Positions 1-8,074 of a stretch of 64,000 bases of DNA are shown here, in pieces. Numbering within the stretch: position 1 is the first letter of the stretch; every line of letters starts with the position of its first letter. The stretch covers positions 352,686-416,685 of the forward strand of contig NZ_CP015249.1 of assembly GCF_001632775.1 (NCBI RefSeq). Reading direction: 5' to 3'. This DNA comes from Dokdonella koreensis DS-123. Lineage in GTDB: Bacteria > Pseudomonadota > Gammaproteobacteria > Xanthomonadales > Rhodanobacteraceae. Below the pieces are notes generated by a model that was given only the letters and a program-made list of their open reading frames with translations, was not told the DNA's origin and searched no databases. Position numbers and translations under genes: made by a program.

Positions 1-221
1 TTCCCGATCTTCTTGTACCGGATCACCGGCATTCGAACATTCCGAGCGCGATCGTTCACTTTCGGTCTTTCAAGCAGCGAGCGCACTTGGAACGCAACCA
101 GCATTAGCCGGCGCTCGTACAGCACAAGTTGCTTCTCTGACCATCTACGGTACATACGATGCTTCTTTAGCCAGACTATTTCTCCCCGCAACTCCTGACG
201 CCAGTAGGTCGATTCGATCAT
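1..221 (-). CDS. Partial integron cassette ORF, hypothetical protein
   Basis: An open minus-strand frame starts at ATG 221-219 (MIESTYWRQELRGEIVW...) and runs without a stop off the left edge, giving 73 visible codons. It starts 45 bases after the core site of the attC at 266-323, the position expected for the next cassette gene. The visible part is basic and rich in Arg, Lys and aromatic residues, with no signal peptide or membrane segment. I do not recognise the family. The cassette orientation agrees with the two genes upstream. Confidence 0.55.
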   Translation of the reverse strand, partial: MIESTYWRQELRGEIVWLKKHRMYRRWSEKQLVLYERRLMLVAFQVRSLLERPKVNDRARNVRMPVIRYKKIG

Positions 222-265
222 CTGCTCAACTCTTTATCAGCCTGCGCCAAGACCCGCCCCTGATG

Positions 266-323
266 GCTAACGCCGGAGTTAAGCCGCGCCGCGAAGCGGC
301 GTCGGCTTGAATGAATTGTTAGC
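266..323 (-). other. Integron attC recombination site 1
   Basis: On the plus strand the site begins GCTAAC (266-271) and ends GTTAGC (318-323), the inverse core sites of an attC. The inside is an imperfect palindrome with arms AAGCCG and CGGCTT around a CCGCTTCGCGG-type centre. Length (58 bp) and inner sequence resemble the well-known aadA1-type attC. It lies 15 bases after the stop of the cassette gene at 338-580, as expected for cassettes read on the minus strand. Confidence 0.85.
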
Positions 324-337
324 GCACACCGCGCAGG

Positions 338-580
338 TCAACGCGGCCGTGGGCCACGAGGTCCGGAAGGTGGTGCCGGAAGGGGTGTAGGTGCTTCCCT
401 CTCGCAGCAGCACTGATGCCCGCAGTTGGGGCAAGTGCAGAGCCAGAGGCAGGATGGCATGCCGCGAGGTGGCCTTCGCTCCTCGCAATCTTCAGGGCCT
501 AACTGTGTTCGGCATTCCGGACAGAAGCGATCTTCACCATCCACGCCTTCACACTCGGACTTCCGATCTTCCTGATTCAC
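338..580 (-). CDS. Integron cassette protein with double CxxC zinc-ribbon-like pattern
   Basis: Small protein of 80 residues. I chose the GTG at 580 because AAGGAG lies 8 bases before it and it sits just inside the cassette boundary; an upstream in-frame ATG at 625 would begin inside the neighbouring attC. It contains CPEC (about residues 20-23) and CPNC (about 50-53), a spacing that could bind one zinc ion, followed by GHQCCC and a Pro/Arg-rich tail. No function can be assigned. It is followed by attC 1 and preceded by attC 2, so it is a complete mobile cassette. Confidence 0.6.
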   Translation of the reverse strand: MNQEDRKSECEGVDGEDRFCPECRTQLGPEDCEERRPPRGMPSCLWLCTCPNCGHQCCCEREAPTPLPAPPSGPRGPRPR

Positions 581-598
581 GATGATTTCTCCTTGCTC

Positions 599-656
599 GC
601 TAACGCCGGAATTAAGCCGATCCACGAAGCGGGTTCGGCTTGAATGAATTGTTAGG
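599..656 (-). other. Integron attC recombination site 2
   Basis: The plus strand reads GCTAAC at 599-604 and GTTAGG at 651-656, with AAGCCG and CGGCTT inner arms and a TTGAATGAATTGTTAG end identical to attC 1. The stop codon of the upstream cassette gene (652-654) lies inside the outer core site, which is common in cassettes. The two sites differ mainly in the central stem, as expected for related attC sites of one integron family. Confidence 0.85.
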
Positions 657-1230
657 GCTCACCCAACGCCCCTTGATACCGAGCAAGGTATTCCGAATTA
701 CCAGACGCCACCTCTTGCATGATCTGTAGCATGATTACAGGGCCTGGCACTACGTGCTCTTCCAGAATCTCTTGGCCGTCATAGTCCGGATTGGTGGGTA
801 TTTCTACATTGACCACCCACCATGTCTCAATCTTTCGGATCAGCCTTACCAGCTCAGGAAAGAGAGCCACGTGGCTCGGTGGTAGCTCGCCCAGCACAAG
901 CCCCTGAAGGTTGTGAGCCAGTGCATTCCGAGCTGTTTTGACTTGTTCGAAGGCTTCGATGTCCGAAGCGTCAAGAACGGCGCTCTCTTGCAGCCAGCTC
1001 AGCGAGGCATAGAGACGGCTACGATTACGGGCTAAGACCTCGGACTGATACTTCGGATCGATGAGGTCGCCTGCCACTCCAAATCCGAAGCAGTAGAAGT
1101 CATGAATTCGGTCGCAGATGGATTGCTTGAGTATCTCGTAGGCGGCAATGTACAGCGATGCGGAGATAAGCCGCTCGCGAGTGATGTCTGGATTGAGAAG
1201 CTCTTCCCACCTACGCACGTGATCGCTCAT
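652..1230 (-). CDS. Integron cassette protein with HEPN-like RNALAH motif
   Basis: Protein of 192 residues, predicted soluble and mostly helical. The sequence KTARNALAHNLQ (about residues 99-110) fits the R-polar-x3-H motif of HEPN-domain ribonucleases, which occur in toxin-antitoxin and anti-phage systems. The N-terminal part (ASLYIAAYEILKQSI) fits a helical HEPN bundle. This is inference from one motif; no antitoxin partner gene is visible in the cassette. A GTTAGGG core-like sequence ends at 1236, 6 bases before the ATG, and attC 2 follows the gene, so it is a complete cassette. Confidence 0.6.
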   Translation of the reverse strand: MSDHVRRWEELLNPDITRERLISASLYIAAYEILKQSICDRIHDFYCFGFGVAGDLIDPKYQSEVLARNRSRLYASLSWLQESAVLDASDIEAFEQVKTARNALAHNLQGLVLGELPPSHVALFPELVRLIRKIETWWVVNVEIPTNPDYDGQEILEEHVVPGPVIMLQIMQEVASGNSEYLARYQGALGEP

Positions 1231-1235
1231 GTGAG

Positions 1236-1242
1236 CCCTAAC
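1236..1242 (-). other. Cassette boundary core site (GTTAGGG) before the HEPN-like cassette
   Basis: On the minus strand GTTAGGG is followed by CTCAC and the ATG of the 192-residue cassette protein. It matches the GTTRRRY core of attC or attI. The sequence beyond it does not look like attC 1 or 2, so this may be an attI end or a diverged, larger attC. Confidence 0.5.
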
Positions 1243-1259
1243 TACCTAATAGCCGGATC

Positions 1260-1376
1260 CCTGGGTCCGGTTATACGACTTATCCACAGCGCGCCGCATG
1301 GTGGGCCATCCCCTTGATATGGCTCGATCTTAGAGCGGCTCGGCCCGGCTAACAAGCCGATATATAACCGGACCCA
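1260..1376. repeat. 14-bp inverted repeat flanking the cassette/IS30 gap
   Basis: CTGGGTCCGGTTAT at 1260-1273 is the perfect reverse complement of ATAACCGGACCCAG at 1363-1376, with 89 bases between. The left arm also pairs partly with ATAGCCGGATCC next to it (1248-1259). The repeat lies between the first cassette core site and the IS30 end and holds no gene. It might be the stem of a large attC, an attI relic or the end of another element. Confidence 0.6.
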
Positions 1377-1415
1377 GCAGGGGCAGAGCCCCCGCGGATG
1401 TCCGCTTTGGGTCTT

Positions 1416-2638
1416 GGATTCAACCGATCAACGCAACGGTTTGCCGATACCGCTCTGCTGGCGTTTCGTAGTCAAGAGTCTTGCGTGGCCGTTCGTTGAG
1501 CTGGCGTGCCACGGCATCCAGCTTCGCCTGCGAGACGTCGGTCAGATTGATCCCTTTGGGGAAGTACTGCCGTAGTAGGCCGTTGGTGTTCTCGTTGGTG
1601 CCGCGTTGCCAAGGATGGTGCGGGTCGCAGAAATAGACTTGGATGTCCGTGGCCATGGTGAAGCGACGGTGCGCCGCCATCTCCTTGCCCCGATCCCAGG
1701 TCAGTGATCGGTACAGCTGCTTTGGCAGGCGACGTGCGTTCTTGATCAGTGCATTGACCACGGTCTCGGTGTCCTTGCCTGCCACTTTCACCAGCATCAG
1801 ATAGCGTGTCTGTCGCTCCACCAGCGTGGCGATCTGACTGTTCCGGTCGCCGAACAGCAGGTCGCCTTCCCAGTGTCCCGGCACGGCCCGATCTTCGGCA
1901 TTGGCCGGCCGTTCGCTGATTGAGACGGTGTCGGTAATCCGGCCGTGGCTCTCTGTCTTCTGGGTATGGTGTCGCGAGCGACGCATCGCCCGCGTGCGCC
2001 TCAGATGGGCGAACAACTTCTGTTTCAGAGCCCCGCGCGATTGGATGTAGAGCGTGCGATAGATGGTCTCGTGGGACACCTGACGGCTCGCATCATCTGG
2101 ATAGGTACGCTTGAGCCAGCCTGCCACCTGCTCGGGTGACCACTGCCGCTGGATCTTCCCTGCCACGAGAGCAGCCAAGGCTCGATGCAGCAACAGCTTA
2201 CAGGGCTTGGGGCGTCGTGCCCGGTCCCAAGCGGCCCGGTCGGCCTGGCTGGCTCGATAGCCTTCAGAGCCTTCGTTGCGACCGATCTCGCGGCTGATCG
2301 TGGATGGCGCACGCCCGAGCAACGCGGCGATCATGCGGATCGATCGTCCCGCCGCCAGGCCGCGGGAGATCTCCTCGCGCTCGGCCAGGCTCAGCACCCT
2401 CGGGGACCTTCGCCTTGTCGGAGGACGAATGCCGCCATGCTCGGCCAGGATGTTCCGCACTGAGCTGTGGTGCCGGTCAAACAGGGACGCGATCTGGTGC
2501 AGGGGCTCGCCCTGCTGCCAGCGATCCCACATCATCGCCTTCTGGGTGTCGGTGTAATAGATCCTCTTCCTGCGCTTCATCTGCAACACCCCTGCTGCCT
2601 ACGCAGCTATCTGTGTGTTGCATCGATCATATGAATCC
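1416..2638 (-). mobile_element. IS30-family insertion sequence
   Basis: The element holds one transposase gene. Imperfect terminal inverted repeats of about 26 bp are visible: the left end starts GGATTCAACCGATCAACGCA at 1416, and the right end read inward from 2638 starts GGATTCATATGATCGATGCA. Total length (1223 bp) is normal for IS30. The bases next to the ends (CTT on the left, GCG on the right) give no obvious target duplication, so one flank may have been rearranged. The left repeat overlaps the last codons of the transposase gene. Confidence 0.8.
1420..2589 (-). CDS. IS30-family transposase
   Basis: Protein of 389 residues, full length for IS30. The N-terminal half has two helix-turn-helix regions (SLAEREEISRGLAAGRSIR and LLGRAPSTISREI), which bind the terminal repeats. 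The catalytic DDE triad is recognisable: Asp in GHWEGDLLFG, Asp in LTWDRGKEMAAH and Glu in GTNENTNGLLRQYFPKG. No frameshift or early stop is visible, so the element may be active. A second start lies three codons inside (MKRRKR). Confidence 0.93.
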   Translation of the reverse strand: MLQMKRRKRIYYTDTQKAMMWDRWQQGEPLHQIASLFDRHHSSVRNILAEHGGIRPPTRRRSPRVLSLAEREEISRGLAAGRSIRMIAALLGRAPSTISREIGRNEGSEGYRASQADRAAWDRARRPKPCKLLLHRALAALVAGKIQRQWSPEQVAGWLKRTYPDDASRQVSHETIYRTLYIQSRGALKQKLFAHLRRTRAMRRSRHHTQKTESHGRITDTVSISERPANAEDRAVPGHWEGDLLFGDRNSQIATLVERQTRYLMLVKVAGKDTETVVNALIKNARRLPKQLYRSLTWDRGKEMAAHRRFTMATDIQVYFCDPHHPWQRGTNENTNGLLRQYFPKGINLTDVSQAKLDAVARQLNERPRKTLDYETPAERYRQTVALIG

Positions 2639-2770
2639 GCGGTCGGAAGCCGACATTGCCATACTCGGAAGTCGTATTGGGCTTGCAGCGCCTCATTCGA
2701 GGCCATCCAATCTCACGATCGGGTGGCAGTTGTCCGGGTGGGTGGTGAGAAGCGGCTGCGAACCTCGGCC

Positions 2771-3997
2771 CTATTCGTATCCCGCCGCTTTGCCCGGCAT
2801 CACGGCTTCGACCAGCCCCCGGCCTTCCTTGATCTTCTCCGAGTCTTTGCGTGCTCGTTCAATGCGTTCGGGCTGCTGCGGGATCGGCGTGTCGACGTCG
2901 ATGATGGTCAGGCGGGCGCCGGTATGGGCAAGTGCCGTGCGGACGGCGGCCTCGTTCCTGCGTGTCGTGGCGACGTGGACCGACCGGCCGTCCAGGGCGG
3001 CAAGCGGCAGCCGCCCTGCTTCGCGCGAGAGCACGTCCAGGAGAACATCCTGCGAAGGAGAGCCGATCACGATCGACAGCGCTGAAGCGTCTTGGGCTGA
3101 CCGTTCCAGTGCGCCGCGAAGCTCGTCCACGGTAGCCTCGAAGTCGCTGCTGTCAGGCAGCTCGATGGCGATCGTGGTGCTCCACCCATCCGATTCCAGA
3201 CGGACATAGGCCCTCGCCAGATAGCGAAGCCAAGCCATGTGGTCGTTACCTACAGGGGCTTCCAGTGGCGCGACGAAGGCCGCAAGCTCGATGGCTTCTT
3301 CCTTCTCAAGGGCCTGGTGTATGGCCTCGGCGCGTAACAAGGCTTCGGCCCAGACGGGGCCGGTGGGCGGGAGTTGCCGGCCCGTCACCAGGTCGAAGCG
3401 AACATCGACGTAGTCAGGGGCGCCATTGATTCCCGGAGAGTTCCTGTCGGCGGTAGGTACCAGAACCGCGACGACGAGGTGCATGTCGCGTTCGTCGATC
3501 CAGGCTTCACCTCGCCATCTGATGGAGCCGACGCTGCGTGGCAGGGCGTGGACATACGCCACGGGCAGAAAATCGGACAGCCCGAACGCACGCACCAGCT
3601 GGCCTTGCGTACCGTAGAGCGTGACGACGTTGTCGCCCCAGCCGTAGTTGCCCCAGTTGTCGAGCGTTGCCACGTGACCGTCATTGGAAACGAGGACGTC
3701 CACGGGGGCCTCGGGATTGGTCAGTGGTGCGCTCCACACGGTCTGCCACTGCCCGTTTTCCAGGTGTTCCATACGTCCGATGGCACTGCGCGGCGTGGCG
3801 GTTTGACCGCTCACGGCCGGCGCACTCGCTTCCTTGAGTTGGGCGACAGGCTCGCGAGGCTGGACCGTGAGGCGCCAGGTGCTGTCCGCGGATGCGGTGG
3901 TTTTGGCCGTTGGCGACGACCAGCTATCACCCCGGGCCGTACCGATGCTTGTGGCGACCAGCAGGCCTGCCACCACCCAACGCATGCGTCTTGTCAC
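2771..3997 (-). CDS. Secreted hypothetical protein
   Basis: Protein of about 408 residues starting at GTG 3997 or ATG 3985. Residues about 5-23 (MRWVVAGLLVATSIGTARG) form a Sec signal peptide, so the protein acts outside the cytoplasm. The middle part has many Trp/Gly/Asp residues and beta-type segments (VDVLVSNDGHVATLDNWG), similar to propeller-like or secreted surface proteins. The last part is alpha/beta and charged. I do not recognise a family and see no catalytic motif. A terminator of the upstream kelch gene separates the two, so it probably has its own promoter between 3998 and 4122. Confidence 0.6.
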   Translation of the reverse strand: MTRRMRWVVAGLLVATSIGTARGDSWSSPTAKTTASADSTWRLTVQPREPVAQLKEASAPAVSGQTATPRSAIGRMEHLENGQWQTVWSAPLTNPEAPVDVLVSNDGHVATLDNWGNYGWGDNVVTLYGTQGQLVRAFGLSDFLPVAYVHALPRSVGSIRWRGEAWIDERDMHLVVAVLVPTADRNSPGINGAPDYVDVRFDLVTGRQLPPTGPVWAEALLRAEAIHQALEKEEAIELAAFVAPLEAPVGNDHMAWLRYLARAYVRLESDGWSTTIAIELPDSSDFEATVDELRGALERSAQDASALSIVIGSPSQDVLLDVLSREAGRLPLAALDGRSVHVATTRRNEAAVRTALAHTGARLTIIDVDTPIPQQPERIERARKDSEKIKEGRGLVEAVMPGKAAGYE

Positions 3998-4122
3998 GGC
4001 TCGCTCTATCGACCGGCCATCCGGCCGTATCGAGCGCAGTCTAGAACCGTGCCGAAGGCGTGGGAATACCAGCGTTCACCCGCGTGTATGCAGCGGGTTC
4101 TTTCGCGGAAGCGAAGCTCGCC

Positions 4123-4156
4123 AAACAAAAACGGCTGGAGTTTCCTCCAGCCGTTC
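4123..4156 (-). terminator. Rho-independent terminator of the kelch gene
   Basis: ACGGCTGGAG (4131-4140) and CTCCAGCCGT (4145-4154) form a perfect 10-bp stem with a 4-base loop. Read on the minus strand the stem is followed by TTTTTGTTTGG. It begins 28 bases after the stop of the minus-strand kelch-repeat gene. Confidence 0.9.
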
Positions 4157-4183
4157 CGGTTCCGCGTTGGCTTGCGCCGGACG

Positions 4184-5344
4184 CTAGTCCTCGAACCCAT
4201 CCGCAAAGATCGTCTCACTGGCCGGTACGAACAGCTCGGCCTCGCCGGTGGGTTCCTGGCCGTCGCCGAACCAGCCGCCCATGAACAGGACACGGCCGTC
4301 GGCCAGCCGTTCGGCGCGGCCGCCGGAGCGGGCGACCATCATCTGGCCAGCTTCGGTGAAGGTCTCGGTGGCCGGATCCCAGATCTCGGAGGTGGCCTCG
4401 TAAAGCAGCTCGCCGCCGGTGATGCTGCCGCCGGTGACCAGCACGCGGCCGTCGGCGAGCAGGGTGCCCATGGCGTTGGCGCGCGGGCGGTTGAGTGTGC
4501 CGGCGGCATGGAACGTACCGGTGGCCGAGTCCCACACATGGGCTTGCGTGGCGTAGTTCCAGTCGCTGCCGAAACCGCCGAACACCAGCACGCGGCCGTC
4601 GGCCAGCAGCACGGCGCAGTGGTCGCCGCGGGCGTCGGGCAGGTCGCCGGTCAGCGAGAACAGGCCGGTGGCCGGGTCGTAGATCTCGACGGTGGCCAGC
4701 GGGCCGTCGTCGTTGTAGCCGCCGACGATCATCACGCGGCCGTCCGGCAGCTTCAGCGCATGGCCGTAGGTGTCGCGCGGATGGACCAGGCTGCCGGTGG
4801 CGACGGAGGTCTGGGTGGCGGGGTCGTAGATCTCGGAGTTGCCCAGTGTGCCGTCGGTGAAGTTGAAGCCGCCGGTCATCAGGATCTTGCCGTCGTCCAG
4901 CCGGGCCACGATGCCGACATAGCGCGGCGTCAGCACGGTGCCGCCGTCGGAGAACGTGCCGGTGACCGGATCGTAGATCTCGACGGTGTCGAAGATGGTC
5001 CCGCCGTCGGTGCCGCCGCGGCCGCCGGTGACCAGCACGCGTCCGTCGGCGAGGCTGATGGTGGTCGGGCGCATGCGGCCGTCGTTGGCGTCGGCGCCGG
5101 CGGTGAACGTGCCGGTGGCGGGGTCGTAGATCTCGGTGCTGGCCAGGATGTCGCCGGGGGAGGAGATGCCGCCGTACTGGAACACGCGGCCGTCGGGCAG
5201 CACCACCGAGCCTTGATGGGCGCGCGGGGTGATCATCGGGTCGGTCGCCACGAAGGCGCCCTGGGCACCCACGCTGCCCGTGGCGGCCAGCCAGGCGCAG
5301 GCGCCTGCAAGGCCGGTTGCGGCCCAACGCTTCATCAGTGTCAT
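4184..5344 (-). CDS. Secreted kelch-repeat protein, predicted seven-bladed propeller
   Basis: Protein of 386 residues. I chose ATG 5344 because GAGGAG lies 9 bases before it. Residues about 1-27 are a Sec signal peptide ending near GSVGAQG. Seven copies of a motif like LADGRVLVTGG follow at about 50-residue spacing, with EIYDPATGTF between them, the pattern of kelch or galactose-oxidase-central propellers. Such proteins bind carbohydrate or protein partners; I see no copper-oxidase ligand set. The C-terminus is ETIFADGFED, similar to the end of the secreted metallopeptidase at 17707. It is followed by a terminator and appears monocistronic. Confidence 0.82.
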   Translation of the reverse strand: MTLMKRWAATGLAGACAWLAATGSVGAQGAFVATDPMITPRAHQGSVVLPDGRVFQYGGISSPGDILASTEIYDPATGTFTAGADANDGRMRPTTISLADGRVLVTGGRGGTDGGTIFDTVEIYDPVTGTFSDGGTVLTPRYVGIVARLDDGKILMTGGFNFTDGTLGNSEIYDPATQTSVATGSLVHPRDTYGHALKLPDGRVMIVGGYNDDGPLATVEIYDPATGLFSLTGDLPDARGDHCAVLLADGRVLVFGGFGSDWNYATQAHVWDSATGTFHAAGTLNRPRANAMGTLLADGRVLVTGGSITGGELLYEATSEIWDPATETFTEAGQMMVARSGGRAERLADGRVLFMGGWFGDGQEPTGEAELFVPASETIFADGFED

Positions 5345-5548
5345 CTTCGGATCTCCTCGATCGTCGCGGTGCCGCGACGCCAAAGCCGCGGATCGCCGCC
5401 GACTATGGACGTCCAGACGGCCGCGGGCATGCCGGTTGCGTGAGCAAACCGTTTGGACGCGATGATTCGCCGGTGGTGGGCGGTCGGCAACGGTGCGGGG
5501 ACGGTGTGTGGCTACGGAACGGCGTGTGCGTGCTGCGCTGCAGCGCGA

Positions 5549-8041
5549 TCAGCGGCCAGCGGTCGCCAGGTGACGACGCGCAGCGGCCGCTTCCATCTGC
5601 AGGCCGTCGCCGCGCGCGACGGCGGGCGGCTCGGGCACCGGCGTGTCGGTGGCCGGCGGGGGAGCGAGCAGGGCCGGCGGGATGCGGCGTTCGCCGGCCA
5701 GGGTGCGGGTGGATTCGAGCGCGGCCAGCCAGGCGCCGGGCTGGCCGATCGCGCGGTACAGCGCCACCTGCAGCAGGGCGGCATCGAAATCGGTGGGGGC
5801 CCAGGCGGCGACACGGCCGGCGACGATGCTGGCGCGGGCGTGGTCGCCGCGCGCGATCAGGTGGCGGGCATAGGCATTGGCCGCCAGCAGCAGGTCGGCC
5901 GGTACGCGGTAGGCGTCGGCGGTGGCCAGCGCGCGCTCGAAGGCGGCCTCGGCGGTTGCGTCGTCGCCGGCGGCCACGGCGCCGTCGGCCTCGATCAGCG
6001 CCAGGCGGATGCGGGCGGCGGCGTGGTCGCGCTGCCGTCCCCAGGTGGCGGCGGCCTGCGCCACCTGGGCGGCTTCGGCATCGAGGCCGGCCTGGCGCAG
6101 CGCGCGCCAGTTCAGCAGGAAGGCGGCGGCGCGTTCGATGGGGTCGTCCTCGTCGGTCACGGCCAGGGCGCCGCGGGCCTGGATCACGGCGTCGGCGGCA
6201 TCGTCGCGGACCAGGGCGAGCTGGCCGGCGACCAGCGGCAGCCAGCTGCGCGTCTGCTCCAGCAGCAGGGCCGGCTCGGCGGCGGCGGTGGCTTCGAGTG
6301 CGTCGACGATCGCCTGCGCCTCGGCCAGGTGGCCGGTGGCGGCCAGGCCGCGGGCGCGGGCCAGGTCGGCGTAGTGACGGCGGCGCGGGTCGCCGACGCG
6401 TTCGCCCAGCTCGGCCAGCCGCGCGTTCTGGGCCAGTGCCTGCGCCGGTTGCAGCAGGGCCAGGTGGGCATAGACCAGGCCGACGCGGGTGTGCAGCTCC
6501 TCGATCAGCGCATGGAAGGCCTGCAGGCGCTCGGCCGCGCCGGCCAGCACGGGCAGGGCGTCGGCGGGCCGGCCGCGGCTGATGTCGAGCAAGCCCTGGT
6601 AGGCATCCACGCGGGCCAGGGCCAGGCGGTCGCCGGCGGCGGTGAAGGCGACGCGCGCCTGGGCGTAGTCGGCCAGTGCCTCGTCGTAGCGGCGCAGGCC
6701 GCCATGGCCGCTGGCCAGGCCGATCAGCGCGCGGCCCAGCTCGAATGGCGCATTGGCACCATCCAGCGCCCGCACGGCGGCCTGTGCCTGTGCGATCACG
6801 GCCAGGTTGTCGCCGCGCACGTAGGCGAGGTTGCTGAGGCCGTTGTGGATCTTCGCGCGCAGCACCGGCGTGTCGGTGGCCGGCACGTCGCCGAGCAGGG
6901 TGTCCCAGGCGGCCTGGGCAGCGTCCAGGCGGCCTTGCAGGAAGTCGATCTGCGCCATCTGGTGGCGGACCTCGGGCCGCTGGCGCTGGTCGGCGCTGGC
7001 GGTGGCCAGGCGCTGGCGCGCGGCATCCAGGCGGCCGGCCAGCAGCTCGGCCTCCACCTGCTGGATCAAGGCGGCGAAGGCCTTCTCGGCATCGTCCGCC
7101 GCGGTCGGCGGCGGCTGGAAGCCGCTGGCGCGCGCGAACTGGTCGGCGGCCTGGCGTGCGGCGTCGAGCACGTCGGGCGCCTGGCCGACGGCGGACACCG
7201 GCGGTTGCCGGCCGTCGGCGGTGACCAGGGCCACCACCCAGCCGTTGGCGCCGGTCTCGGCGGCCACGGACACGGCGCGGGCGGCGCCGGTCAGGCGCAG
7301 CAGTTCGGCCAGCGCGGCGGGCTCGGCCGGGTCGCCGTCCAGCCGCTGTGCCAGCGCCACCACGTTGTCGCTGGGCACCACCGCCTGCCCGGCCGCACGC
7401 AGGCGGCCGGCCACCAGGTCCATGACGCCCAGGCGCATCCAGCCGTGCTCGCTGCCGGCCTGTACCCGCGCCGGCAGTACCAGCACGTCGCTGGCTGGGC
7501 CGGCGACGGCCGGCGGTGGCGCGGGCGGCGGCGGGGCGACGCGGCCCAGCGTCCAGCCGAGGATCGCCAGCAGCACGGCCGCGGCGGCGGCCAGGCCGAG
7601 CCGGAGGCCGGCGCGGCGACGGGGCCCGGCAGGCGGCGCGGCCGTCACCGGAAGGGTCGGTATGGCATCGGCCGGCGATGCGGCGGCCGGTGGGGGCGCA
7701 GTGTCCGCCGCCGGCATGGCGGCGGACTCCACGCTGACCGGCAGCGACCAGTGGTAGCCGAAGCGCGGCACGGTGCGGATCGCCTCGCCGGTGGTGCCGT
7801 CGCGCAGCGCCCGGCGCGCCTGCAGGATGGCCTGGGCCAGCGCGTTGTCGCTGAGATCGGCCTTGCCCCAGACCGCCGCGATCAGCTCGTCACGGCCGAC
7901 CGCGCGCTGGCGCTGCTCGACCAGGTAGCCGATGCAGTCCAGCGCCTTGGGCGGCAGCGCGACCGGCGTCGTGCCGTGCCACAGCACGCGCGTGGCCATG
8001 TCGAGGTGGAACGCGCCGAATCGGTAGAGGGACTCTGCCAT
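5549..8041 (-). CDS. CadC-like transmembrane regulator with winged-helix and TPR-rich periplasmic part
   Basis: Protein of 830 residues. Residues about 5-105 are an OmpR/PhoB-type winged helix (YRFGAFHLD, LPPKALDCIGYLVEQ, SDNALAQAILQARRALRD, IRTVPRFGYHW) that binds DNA. A Pro/Ala-rich linker leads to one membrane segment at about 147-166 (LGLAAAAAVLLAILGW). The remaining 650 residues are Ala/Leu-rich helical repeats of TPR type, probably periplasmic. There is no receiver domain, so the signal is probably sensed directly, as in CadC and ToxR. It starts 33 bases after the peptidase-like gene at 8075-9121 and may be co-transcribed with it. Target genes are unknown. Confidence 0.82.
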   Translation of the reverse strand: MAESLYRFGAFHLDMATRVLWHGTTPVALPPKALDCIGYLVEQRQRAVGRDELIAAVWGKADLSDNALAQAILQARRALRDGTTGEAIRTVPRFGYHWSLPVSVESAAMPAADTAPPPAAASPADAIPTLPVTAAPPAGPRRRAGLRLGLAAAAAVLLAILGWTLGRVAPPPPAPPPAVAGPASDVLVLPARVQAGSEHGWMRLGVMDLVAGRLRAAGQAVVPSDNVVALAQRLDGDPAEPAALAELLRLTGAARAVSVAAETGANGWVVALVTADGRQPPVSAVGQAPDVLDAARQAADQFARASGFQPPPTAADDAEKAFAALIQQVEAELLAGRLDAARQRLATASADQRQRPEVRHQMAQIDFLQGRLDAAQAAWDTLLGDVPATDTPVLRAKIHNGLSNLAYVRGDNLAVIAQAQAAVRALDGANAPFELGRALIGLASGHGGLRRYDEALADYAQARVAFTAAGDRLALARVDAYQGLLDISRGRPADALPVLAGAAERLQAFHALIEELHTRVGLVYAHLALLQPAQALAQNARLAELGERVGDPRRRHYADLARARGLAATGHLAEAQAIVDALEATAAAEPALLLEQTRSWLPLVAGQLALVRDDAADAVIQARGALAVTDEDDPIERAAAFLLNWRALRQAGLDAEAAQVAQAAATWGRQRDHAAARIRLALIEADGAVAAGDDATAEAAFERALATADAYRVPADLLLAANAYARHLIARGDHARASIVAGRVAAWAPTDFDAALLQVALYRAIGQPGAWLAALESTRTLAGERRIPPALLAPPPATDTPVPEPPAVARGDGLQMEAAAARRHLATAGR

Positions 8042-8074
8042 GCGGCGACATATGCGCGGCGGTGGCCGCGGCTG

